From positions 124,001 through 188,000 of the forward strand of contig NZ_VJNO01000001.1 in the NCBI RefSeq assembly GCF_007096885.1: a stretch of DNA of 64,000 nt. The letters run 5' to 3'. Below the pieces are notes generated by a model. It saw nothing but the letters and a program-made list of their open reading frames with translations. It made no database searches and had not been told where the DNA came from. This document shows positions 56,913 through 64,000 of this stretch, in pieces (position 1 is the first letter of the stretch; every line of letters begins with the position of its first letter). The DNA is from Streptomyces sp. 130. GTDB taxonomy: Bacteria; Actinomycetota; Actinomycetes; Streptomycetales; Streptomycetaceae. Both the position numbers and the translations under genes were made by a program.

Positions 56913-57061
56913 GCCGGGCGGGGCGGGGAGCGGCGCGCCTGTTCCCCACCCCGCCCCGCAGGGTGAGCCCCTCCGGCGATCGACGGAGCGGGGTCCGGGG
57001 GGCGGCACCCCCGGATAGGCTGGGCCGCAACGGATCGTCAGACCAAGGAGCGCGTAAGCGA

Positions 57062-57421
57062 ATGGCAGGAGAACCGCAGCCCGACTGCCTGTTCTGCAAG
57101 ATCGTCTCGGGGGAGATCCCGGCCACCATCGTCCGCGAGACCGACACCACCGTCGCGTTCCGCGACATCAACCCCCAGGCCCCCACCCACGTACTCGTCA
57201 TCCCGCGCCTGCACCACCCGGACGCCGCGTCCCTCGGTGCCGCCGAACCGCAGGTGCTCGCCGACGTGCTCTGCGAGGCGGGCAACGTCGCCGCCGACGA
57301 GAAGATCGACGGGACCGGGTACCGCGTCGTGTTCAACACCGGCGCCGGCGCCGGCCAGACCGTGTTCCACGCGCACGCGCACGTGCTGGGCGGCCGGGGT
57401 CTGGAATGGCCGCCCGGATAA
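57062..57421 (+). CDS. HIT family hydrolase
   Basis: 119 aa. ATG 57062 with AGGAG, and TAGGCT at 57016-57021 as a -10 candidate. [16 protein letters not shown] at the start and the histidine triad HAHAHVL (His103/105/107) near the end make it Hint-like, a nucleoside phosphoramidase. The TAATG overlap couples it to the RNase Z gene. Confidence 0.94.
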   Translation: MAGEPQPDCLFCKIVSGEIPATIVRETDTTVAFRDINPQAPTHVLVIPRLHHPDAASLGAAEPQVLADVLCEAGNVAADEKIDGTGYRVVFNTGAGAGQTVFHAHAHVLGGRGLEWPPG

Positions 57422-58329
57422 TGTCCGCCCGCGAACTCGTCGTGCTCGGGACCGCCAGCCAGGTCCCGACGCGGCACCGGAACCACAACGGCTATCTGCT
57501 GCGCTGGGACGGCGAGGGCATCCTCTTCGACCCCGGCGAGGGCACCCAGCGCCAGATGCTGCGGGCCGGGGTCGCCGCGCACGACATCAACCGGATCTGC
57601 GTCACGCACTTCCACGGCGACCACTCGCTGGGCCTGGCCGGGGTGATCCAGCGGATCAACCTCGACCAGGTCCCGCACCCGGTGACCGCCCACTACCCGG
57701 CGAGCGGGCAGCGCTTCTTCGACCGGCTGCGGTACGCGACCGCCTACCGCGAGACCGTGCGGCTGACCGAGGCCCCGGTCGCCGCCGACGGACCGCTGGC
57801 CACCACCGCCGCGTACACGCTCGACAGCCATCGGCTCTCGCACCCCGTCGAGTCGTACGGCTACCGGCTCACCGAGCCCGCCGGGCGGCGGATGCTGCCC
57901 GCGAAGCTCGCCGAGCACGGCATCGCAGGGCCGGACGTCGGCCGCCTCCAGCGCGAGGGCTCACTCGGCGGGGTCACGCTCGCCGACGTCTCCGAGCACA
58001 GGCGCGGACAGCGGTTCGCGTTCATCATGGACACCAGGCTCTGCGACGGCGTGTACGCCCTCGCCGAGGGCTGCGACATGCTGGTCATCGAGTCGACGTT
58101 CCTCGACGCCGACCGGAAGCTGGCCGCCGACCACGGCCACCTGACCGCCTCCCAGGCGGCCCGGGCCGCCCGGGAAGCGGGCGTACGGCACCTCGTCCTG
58201 ACGCACTTCTCCCAGCGCTATCCGGAACCGGAGGCGTTCGAGGCGGAGGCCCGGGCCGCCGGTTACGAGGGCGAGCTGACCGTCGCCCAGGACCTGATGC
58301 GCGTACCGGTCCCCAGCCGGCACGCGTAG
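57421..58329 (+). CDS. rnz: Ribonuclease Z-like MBL endonuclease
   Basis: 302 aa from ATG 57421 (TAATG with the HIT gene). [22 protein letters not shown] is the RNase Z start motif. Metal residues His63-x-His65-x-Asp67-His68 ([12 protein letters not shown]), and [29 protein letters not shown]. It processes tRNA 3' ends; the two tRNA-Ala genes here lack an encoded CCA, which fits a need for such an enzyme. A generic MBL exonuclease is less likely. Confidence 0.92.
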   Translation: MSARELVVLGTASQVPTRHRNHNGYLLRWDGEGILFDPGEGTQRQMLRAGVAAHDINRICVTHFHGDHSLGLAGVIQRINLDQVPHPVTAHYPASGQRFFDRLRYATAYRETVRLTEAPVAADGPLATTAAYTLDSHRLSHPVESYGYRLTEPAGRRMLPAKLAEHGIAGPDVGRLQREGSLGGVTLADVSEHRRGQRFAFIMDTRLCDGVYALAEGCDMLVIESTFLDADRKLAADHGHLTASQAARAAREAGVRHLVLTHFSQRYPEPEAFEAEARAAGYEGELTVAQDLMRVPVPSRHA

Positions 58330-58364
58330 CTCCACGCACCACCCCCCACACGATTGAGACCACC

Positions 58365-59357
58365 GTGCACCTCCCCAAAGCGGAACTCCACCTCCACATC
58401 GAGGGAACCCTCGAACCGGAACTGGCCTTCGCGCTCGCCGCGCGCAACGGCGTGACCCTGCCCCACCCGGACACCGAGGCCCTGCGCACCGCGTACCTCT
58501 TCGAGGACCTCCAGAGCTTCCTGGACCTCTACTACGCGCTGATGGCCGTGCTGCGGACCGAGGACGACTTCGCCGAGCTCGCCGACGCCTACCTCACCCG
58601 CGCCGCCGCCCAGGGCGTCCGCCACGCCGAGATCTTCTTCGACCCGCAGGCCCACACCGCCCGCGGCGTCCCTATCGGCACCGTGATCGACGGCCTGGGG
58701 CGGGCGCTGGAGCGCAGCGAGGAGAAGCACGGCATCTCCACCCAGCTGATCATGTGCTTCCTGCGCGACCAGTCCGCCGGATCGGCCCTGGAGACCCTGG
58801 AGGCGGCCCGCCCCCACCTGCACCGGATCAGCGCCGTCGGCCTGGACTCCGCCGAGGTCGGCCACCCGCCCGCGAAGTTCCGCGAGGTGTACGAACGGGC
58901 CGGGGAGCTCGGCCTGCGCAAGGTCGCCCACGCCGGCGAGGAAGGCCCGCCCTCCTACATCCGCGAGGCGCTCGACGTGCTGGGCGTGGAGCGGATCGAC
59001 CACGGGCTGCGCTGCATGGAGGACCCGGACCTCGTGCGGCGGCTGGTCGCGGAGCGCGTACCGCTCACGCTGTGCCCGCTGTCCAACGTACGGCTGCGCG
59101 CGGTCGACACCCTGGAGCAGCACCCGCTGCCCGCGATGCTGGAGGCCGGGCTGCTGTGCACGGTGAACTCCGACGACCCCGCCTACTTCGGCGGATACGT
59201 CGGAGACACCTTCCACGCCGTGCACGAGGCGCTCGGCCTGGACCGCGAGCAGCTGCGCACGCTGGCCCGCAACTCCTTCCAGGCGGCCTTCCTCGACCAC
59301 GACGAGGAGCGCAGGGCGCGCTACCTGTCCGAGGTCGAGGCGTACGCGTTCGACTGA
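58365..59357 (+). CDS. Adenosine/adenine deaminase family protein
   Basis: 330 aa from GTG 58365. Zinc site HLHIEGTLEP, then VGLDSAEVGHPPAKF, KVAHAGEEGPPSYI, RIDHGLR, LTLCPLSN, and NSDDPAYFGGYVG. The EGTLEPEL and SDDPAYFGGY forms are what I recall for adenine deaminases (yeast Aah1-type) rather than adenosine deaminase, so the substrate is likely adenine. Overlaps by 37 bp the convergent MFS transporter. Confidence 0.9.
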   Translation: MHLPKAELHLHIEGTLEPELAFALAARNGVTLPHPDTEALRTAYLFEDLQSFLDLYYALMAVLRTEDDFAELADAYLTRAAAQGVRHAEIFFDPQAHTARGVPIGTVIDGLGRALERSEEKHGISTQLIMCFLRDQSAGSALETLEAARPHLHRISAVGLDSAEVGHPPAKFREVYERAGELGLRKVAHAGEEGPPSYIREALDVLGVERIDHGLRCMEDPDLVRRLVAERVPLTLCPLSNVRLRAVDTLEQHPLPAMLEAGLLCTVNSDDPAYFGGYVGDTFHAVHEALGLDREQLRTLARNSFQAAFLDHDEERRARYLSEVEAYAFD

Positions 59358-60676
59358 CCGCCGCCCGCCGGGCCGGCCGTCCGGAAGGCGTTCCGGCCCA
59401 GCCGGCGGCGGCGCAGGGCCGGGATGCTGATCTCCGCGACGGCCTGCTCGGGCGCACCCACCTTGGGCACCGCGCCGGGCACCGCACCCGTGGTGACCGC
59501 CAGCAGGGCCGCCGGCGCACCGCCCCGGCGGCGTACCGAGCCCGGCACCAGCGGACGGCCGCCGACGTGCAGGGCGACGGCCGTCACCGGCAGCGCGACC
59601 AGCAGGGTCGCCGCGCCCAGGACCAGGCCCATCCCCGGGAACCCGGCCTCCTCCGACAGCACACTGCCGAGCACCGGTCCGCAGGCGACGCCCACGGACG
59701 AGGCGGACCCCGCGAGGACCGCCCAGCGCCCGCGTACGTCGAGGGAGGCGGCCAGACCGATCAGATACGACAGGACCACCGGGTAGACGGTGTTCCACAG
59801 GATCTCGCCGGTCGCGAAGGAGCCGAGGCTCCCGGCGGACGAACTGAGCACGATGCTCCCCGCGATGACCGCGGTGCCCACCCCGATCGGGACCGCGCGT
59901 CCCAGCTTCGAGCCCAGCACCCCGGCACCCATCACGCCGAGCAGCCCGGCGCCCAGCGCGGCGGCGAAGACGGCGCCGATCGTCACCTCGGACAGCCCGA
60001 CCTGGTCCACGCCGATCCGGCTGCTCACGCCCCACAGCGCGTTCTGCGCCATCGACCAGACGAGCATGCCGCCCGCGAGGACCATTCCGGAGCGGCGGTG
60101 CGGCAGCCGGCCCGCCGAGGGCGCGGCGGGCCCCGCCGCGCCCGGGCCGCCGAGCCGGGAGGCGGCCGGCCAGACCAGGAGCGCGACCAGGGCGATCGAG
60201 GCGAACGGCAGCCGGTGGCCGCCGCCCAGGTGCGGGACCGTCAGATACAGGGCGCCCGCGGTCGCCGAGACGCTCAGCAGGCCCAGGGACGAGGTGCGGT
60301 GCGGGTCGCTCTGGGCGGCGATGCCCGCCGCCGCGACGGCGGTCGCCGTACCGGAACCGAAGCCGCCGACCACCGCGCCCGCGACCACCAGCGGCACGGT
60401 GCCGGCCAGCGCCGCGCAGCCGTACCCCACCGCGCACAGGATCAGTCCCACGCGCGCCGGTCTGCACGGCCCGTACGCCTCCACGCGTCCCGCCAGAAAG
60501 AAGCCGGCGGAGGCCGAGCTCAGCAGAAGCGCGCTGCCGACGAGCCCGGCCTGGGCCGTGCTGAGGCCCAGATAGACGGAGAGCCGTCCCACGATGGTGG
60601 GGAGGAGATAGGCGGCGAGGTAGCCGGCGGTGAACACGGCGACCAGGGGCCACGCGGCGCGAGGGCGCGAGGACAT
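59321..60676 (-). CDS. MFS transporter
   Basis: 451 aa from ATG 60676, preceded by AGGAA on the minus strand; ATG 60694 is an alternative. About 12 hydrophobic helices: AAWPLVAVFTAGYLAAYLLPTIVGRLS, GLVGSALLLSSASAGFFLAGRVE and a long C-terminal half with a cytoplasmic tail. Substrate not readable; perhaps a purine or sugar, given the neighbouring adenine deaminase and PfkB kinase. The last 37 bp overlap the deaminase tail on the other strand. Confidence 0.85.
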   Translation of the reverse strand: MSSRPRAAWPLVAVFTAGYLAAYLLPTIVGRLSVYLGLSTAQAGLVGSALLLSSASAGFFLAGRVEAYGPCRPARVGLILCAVGYGCAALAGTVPLVVAGAVVGGFGSGTATAVAAAGIAAQSDPHRTSSLGLLSVSATAGALYLTVPHLGGGHRLPFASIALVALLVWPAASRLGGPGAAGPAAPSAGRLPHRRSGMVLAGGMLVWSMAQNALWGVSSRIGVDQVGLSEVTIGAVFAAALGAGLLGVMGAGVLGSKLGRAVPIGVGTAVIAGSIVLSSSAGSLGSFATGEILWNTVYPVVLSYLIGLAASLDVRGRWAVLAGSASSVGVACGPVLGSVLSEEAGFPGMGLVLGAATLLVALPVTAVALHVGGRPLVPGSVRRRGGAPAALLAVTTGAVPGAVPKVGAPEQAVAEISIPALRRRRLGRNAFRTAGPAGGGQSNAYASTSDR

Positions 60677-60977
60677 GGGCGTTCCTGAGGACATGCCGAG
60701 AAGAGGCAGAAGGGAGGGGGGAAATGCGAAAAATCGGCGCTTCCGTCGGGTACGTCTCCAACGGTGCTCGCGGGCCAATTTGTATCAAGTGCTCCCGGCC
60801 CACCGAAAGCCGGTGTTCTGTGATCTGGGACACTTTTGTGTTTACGTGGTTCGCGGATGGGTAGCGAAGCACGTTTACGCAGGTCAGCGACCGTGAACAC
60901 ACGCGCGGCGCGCACTCGTCCAACACCGCCGCGTATCGGGCACACTGGCCGCAACCGCCACGACCGGGGAGTGCAAG
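60677..60977. promoter_or_regulatory. 301-bp divergent intergenic region
   Basis: No gene is seen. It is less GC-rich in the middle (60775-60885). Two copies of GTTTACG (60840-60846, 60873-60879) lie 33 bp apart, three helical turns, and could bind one regulator. A CACACT candidate -10 for the PfkB gene lies near 60940. Confidence 0.4.
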
Positions 60978-62084
60978 GTGAGCGCTGACATTCCGCAGAT
61001 CGACCCGCTGGACGGGCTGCGCGCCCCGCAGGACCCCGACTGCGACGTCTTCCTCACCGGCACGGTCTTCCTGGACATCATCTTCACCGGCCTGGACAGC
61101 GCCCCCGTGCGGGGCACCGAGTCCTGGGCGCGCGGCATGGGCTCCAGCCCCGGCGGCGTCGCCAACATGGCCACCGCGCTGGCCCGCCTCGGCCTGCGCA
61201 CCTCCCTGGCCGCCGCCTTCGGCGACGACCACTACGGCGAGTACTGCTGGGACGCGCTCGAACAGGGCGAGGGCATCGACCTCTCCCGGTCGCACACGGT
61301 CCGGGGCTGGCACTCCCCGGTGACCGTCTCCATGGCGTACGAGGGCGAGCGGACGATGGTCTCGCACGGCCACGAGGCCCCGGCGCTCCCCGCCACCGCC
61401 TCGCCCGAGGCCCCCGCCTTCCCCCGCTGCCCGCCCAGGGCCCGGGCCGCCGTCACCTCGCTGGTGCCCGGCCGCACCGAACCCTGGGTCGCCGAGGCCG
61501 CCCGCCGGGGGGCCCTGATCTTCGGGGACGTCGGCTGGGACGAGACCGGGCGCTGGGACCTGGACGCCCTGAGCGGCCTGGAGCACTGCCACGCCTTCCT
61601 GCCCAACGCCGGGGAGGCGATGCGCTACACCCGCACCGACTGCCCCCGGGCCGCCGCGCACGCCCTCGCCGAACGCGTACCGCTCGCCGTCGTCACCCTG
61701 GGCGCCGAGGGCGCCTACGCGGTCGACGCCGCCACCGGCACCGCGGCCGAGGTCCCGGCCATCGACGTGGAGGCGCTGGACCCGACCGGTGCCGGTGACG
61801 TCTTCGTGGCCGGCTTCGTCACCGGCACCCTGGCCGACTGGCCCCTCGCCGACCGCCTCGCCTTCGCCGGGCTCACCGCGGCCCTCTCCGTCCAGGAGTT
61901 CGGCGGCTCGCTCTCGGCCCCCGGCTGGGCGGAGATCGCCGCCTGGTGGCAGCGGGTGCGCAGCTGCGCCGGGCAGGACCCGGCCGCGCTGCGGCGCTAC
62001 GCCTTCCTGGACGACCTGCTGCCGGCCGCCGCCCGGCCCTGGCCGCTGCGCCGGGCCCTGCCCACGCTCGGTTTCCGCGCCTAG
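60978..62084 (+). CDS. PfkB-family carbohydrate kinase
   Basis: 368 aa from GTG 60978. Ribokinase fold: VFLTGTVFLDIIFTGLDSAP, GSSPGGVANMATALARLGLRTSLAAAFGDD, PNAGEAMRYT, and the ATP/anion motif DPTGAGDVFVAGF with the catalytic Asp. The C-terminal 60 residues are longer than in a minimal PfkB. Substrate unknown (a sugar or nucleoside). Divergent from the MFS transporter, which may carry its substrate. Confidence 0.9.
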   Translation: MSADIPQIDPLDGLRAPQDPDCDVFLTGTVFLDIIFTGLDSAPVRGTESWARGMGSSPGGVANMATALARLGLRTSLAAAFGDDHYGEYCWDALEQGEGIDLSRSHTVRGWHSPVTVSMAYEGERTMVSHGHEAPALPATASPEAPAFPRCPPRARAAVTSLVPGRTEPWVAEAARRGALIFGDVGWDETGRWDLDALSGLEHCHAFLPNAGEAMRYTRTDCPRAAAHALAERVPLAVVTLGAEGAYAVDAATGTAAEVPAIDVEALDPTGAGDVFVAGFVTGTLADWPLADRLAFAGLTAALSVQEFGGSLSAPGWAEIAAWWQRVRSCAGQDPAALRRYAFLDDLLPAAARPWPLRRALPTLGFRA

Positions 62085-62205
62085 CCCCACCGCCCCGAAA
62101 ACCCTCTGGTGTTGTCGGTGCGGAGTCGTAGGCTTGAGGCATACGAGGTTTTCGAGCAGCGAGAACCCTGCAACGGGAGGTATGCGCAGGCCCGAGGGCC
62201 GGCCC

Positions 62206-63258
62206 ATGACTCAGTCACCCACACAGCCGCAGGCGCGTGCCCACATCAGCATCCCGGCCGCTCACCCGATGGTGATGCTCCTGGGAGCGGGCGACTCGCT
62301 GCTGCGCGTGATCGAAGCGGCGTTCCCGGCGGCCGACATCCACGTCCGGGGAAATGACATAAGCGCGACGGGCAACGCGGCGGACATCGCCCTGATCCAG
62401 CGCCTGTTCGACGAGATGGTGCTCGTGCTCCGCACCGGGCAGCCGATGACGGAGGACGCCGTGGAACGGTCGATCGCGATGCTCAAGGCCACCGACAACG
62501 GCCAGGCAGACGGCACGGAGACCCCGGCCGAGGTGCTGACGCAGAACATCCTCTCCAGCCGGGGCCGCACGATCCGCCCCAAGACGCTCAACCAGAAGCG
62601 GTACGTCGACGCGATCGACAAGCACACGATCGTCTTCGGCATCGGTCCCGCCGGCACCGGCAAGACCTACCTCGCCATGGCCAAGGCGGTCCAGGCCCTC
62701 CAGTCCAAGCAGGTCAGCCGCATCATCCTGACCCGCCCCGCCGTCGAGGCGGGCGAGCGCCTCGGCTTCCTCCCCGGCACGCTGTTCGACAAGATCGACC
62801 CGTATCTGCGCCCGCTCTACGACGCCCTGCACGACATGCTCGACCCCGACTCGATCCCCCGCCTGATGGCGGCCGGGACGATCGAGGTCGCGCCCCTGGC
62901 CTACATGCGCGGACGCACCCTGAACGACGCCTTCATCATCCTGGACGAGGCGCAGAACACCAGCGCCGAGCAGATGAAGATGTTCCTGACCCGGCTCGGC
63001 TTCGACTCCAAGATCGTCGTCACCGGTGACATCACCCAGGTCGACCTGCCGACCGGGACCAAGAGCGGTCTGCGCCAGGTGCAGGAGATCCTGGAGGGCA
63101 TCGACGACGTGCACTTCTCCCGGCTCACCTCGCAGGATGTCGTCCGGCACAAGCTGGTCGGCCGTATTGTCGACGCGTACGAGAAGTACGACAGCAGCAA
63201 GGGCGAGCAGGACGGCGGGGGCCATCGGGGCCGCGGCCGTCACAACGGGAAGCAGTAG
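62206..63258 (+). CDS. phoH: PhoH-family ATPase
   Basis: 350 aa from ATG 62206 with GAGGG at 62194; ATG 62182 lies too close to its GGAGG. Walker A GPAGTGKT (147-154), TRPAVEAGERLGFLPG, Walker B AFIILDEAQNTS and SKIVVTGDITQVDLP. N-terminal KH-like segment (about 10-85). Basic His/Gly-rich tail. RNA helicase-like partner of YbeY, whose gene is next; this phoH-ybeY-CNNM order is widely conserved. Confidence 0.95.
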   Translation: MTQSPTQPQARAHISIPAAHPMVMLLGAGDSLLRVIEAAFPAADIHVRGNDISATGNAADIALIQRLFDEMVLVLRTGQPMTEDAVERSIAMLKATDNGQADGTETPAEVLTQNILSSRGRTIRPKTLNQKRYVDAIDKHTIVFGIGPAGTGKTYLAMAKAVQALQSKQVSRIILTRPAVEAGERLGFLPGTLFDKIDPYLRPLYDALHDMLDPDSIPRLMAAGTIEVAPLAYMRGRTLNDAFIILDEAQNTSAEQMKMFLTRLGFDSKIVVTGDITQVDLPTGTKSGLRQVQEILEGIDDVHFSRLTSQDVVRHKLVGRIVDAYEKYDSSKGEQDGGGHRGRGRHNGKQ

Positions 63259-63267
63259 CAGCGCACC

Positions 63268-63765
63268 ATGTCGATCGACGTCAACAACGAGTCCGGAACC
63301 GAGGTCGACGAGCAGGCGATCCTCGACATCGCCCGCTACGCGCTCGCGCGCATGCGGATCCACCCGCTCTCCGAGCTCTCGGTGATCGTGGTGGACTCCG
63401 CGGCCATGGAGCAGCTGCACATCCAGTGGATGGACCTGCCGGGCCCGACCGATGTCATGTCCTTCCCGATGGACGAGCTGCGTCCGCCGTCCAAGGACGA
63501 CGAGGAGCCGCCGCAGGGGCTCCTCGGCGACATCGTGCTCTGCCCCGAGGTCGCCGAGAAGCAGGGCCAGGAAGCCGAGACCCGGCACTCCATGGACGAG
63601 GAGCTCCAGCTGCTCACCGTCCACGGGGTGCTGCACCTGCTGGGCTACGACCACGAGGAGCCGGACGAGAAGGCCGAGATGTTCGGCCTCCAGGCGGCCA
63701 TCGTGGACGGCTGGCGCGGTGAGCGCGGGCTGACCGGTCCGTCTCCCGCCCCGACCGTCTCGTGA
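63268..63765 (+). CDS. ybeY: rRNA maturation RNase YbeY
   Basis: 165 aa, ATG 63268, 9 nt after phoH. Zinc motif [11 protein letters not shown] (His119, His123, His129). [34 protein letters not shown] is the YbeY core. Single-strand endonuclease for 16S rRNA 3' processing. GTGA overlap with the next gene. Confidence 0.96.
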   Translation: MSIDVNNESGTEVDEQAILDIARYALARMRIHPLSELSVIVVDSAAMEQLHIQWMDLPGPTDVMSFPMDELRPPSKDDEEPPQGLLGDIVLCPEVAEKQGQEAETRHSMDEELQLLTVHGVLHLLGYDHEEPDEKAEMFGLQAAIVDGWRGERGLTGPSPAPTVS

Positions 63766-64000
63766 GCCTGCCCCTGGTCTTCGGCGTCGTCCTGCTGGTG
63801 GTCGTCGGCTGGCTGGCGGCCTGCGCCGAGGCGGGCATCGCCCGTACGTCGAGCTTCCGGGCCGCCGAGGCGGTCCGCTCGGGCCGGCGCGGCAGCGCCA
63901 GGCTGGAACAGGTCGCGGCGGACCCGACGCGCTATCTCAACGTCGCCCTGCTGGTGCGGGTCGCCTGCGAGATGGCCGCCGGGGTGCTCGTCACGTACGC
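63762..64000 (+). CDS. CNNM/CorC-type (hemolysin family) membrane protein, 5' part
   Basis: Starts at GTG 63762 over the ybeY stop and runs off the window; about 79 residues are visible. [30 protein letters not shown] gives the first transmembrane helix with the family AxxEAGI element, then a loop [45 protein letters not shown] of the DUF21 domain. Such proteins are Mg/Co-related transporters. The CBS domains lie beyond the window. Confidence 0.85.
   Translation, partial: MSLPLVFGVVLLVVVGWLAACAEAGIARTSSFRAAEAVRSGRRGSARLEQVAADPTRYLNVALLVRVACEMAAGVLVTY

Noticed and set aside
53022..57008. 1328-codon minus-strand open frame opposite the tricorn gene
   Set aside because: Mirror of the tricorn coding frame; no recognisable domain.
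57406..57423. ATG at 57406 as start of RNase Z
   Set aside because: Would overlap the HIT gene by 16 bp; the TAATG at 57421 fits the family start and coupling better.
58263..62207. 1314-codon minus-strand open frame across add, MFS and kinase genes
   Set aside because: It is a high-GC shadow frame; the real genes in other frames have clear family motifs and starts.

Overview
The window is high-GC actinobacterial chromosome and almost certainly Streptomyces. Third codon positions are strongly G/C, GTG starts are common, and starts often sit 5-9 nt behind a TANNNT-like -10 box (leaderless transcripts). TTA leucine codons are so rare that only two were found in the called genes. Gene order follows the S. 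coelicolor core from the rplU-rpmA-obg region through proBA, nadD, leuS, holA, lepA, hrcA-dnaJ2 and phoH-ybeY, as I remember that map. No prophage, insertion sequence or CRISPR array was seen.

Region 1 (1-12.2 kb) is devoted to cell-surface polymers around the ribosomal/GTPase genes rplU-rpmA-obg. It holds the 3' end of galU, a LicC-like cytidylyltransferase translationally coupled to an sn-glycerol-1-phosphate dehydrogenase, a two-domain glycosyltransferase/TagF-type polyol-phosphate polymerase, galE, and a complete dTDP-L-rhamnose set (rmlA-rmlB-rmlD, with rmlC convergent and overlapping). Together they could make and polymerise CDP-glycerol-type, rhamnosyl and galactosyl units of a wall glycopolymer. 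The unusual point is that the glycerol-phosphate would come from an archaeal-type G1P dehydrogenase.

Region 2 (12.4-22.8 kb) holds proB and proA, followed by a module I associate with the Streptomyces spore-wall-synthesising complex: two paralogous one-pass membrane proteins (SCO2584/SCO2583-like), an M48 protease, two tiny membrane proteins, nadD, a LytR-CpsA-Psr-like protein, rsfS and a histidine phosphatase with a CTG start. Region 3 (22.8-26.0 kb) is bounded by two identical tRNA-Ala(GGC) genes and carries an XRE/MmyB-type regulator (with a TTA codon) divergent from a DHA2 exporter, the most accessory-looking cassette here.

Region 4 (26.1-38.7 kb) starts with leuS behind a leucine-rich leader peptide and terminator (attenuator candidate). 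It continues with a coiled-coil membrane protein, DegV, comEA-comEC behind two DnaA-box-like sites, an FMN-binding split-barrel protein, arylamine N-acetyltransferase, YceI, and holA. Region 5 (38.7-51.1 kb) has an intergenic repeat cluster, rpsT/lepA divergent, an acyl-CoA ligase, a SpoIIE-type phosphatase with a TTA codon, hemW, a DUF3097 protein, an MBL hydrolase, and hrcA-dnaJ2 behind a clear CIRCE operator. Region 6 (51.1-64 kb) has a nitronate monooxygenase coupled to rsmE, a lipoprotein, a tricorn-type protease with its catalytic tetrad, a HIT protein coupled to RNase Z, an adenine/adenosine deaminase, an MFS transporter, a PfkB kinase, and phoH-ybeY-CNNM transporter (cut by the window end).

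All functional calls rest on reading motifs and context; no database search was run.
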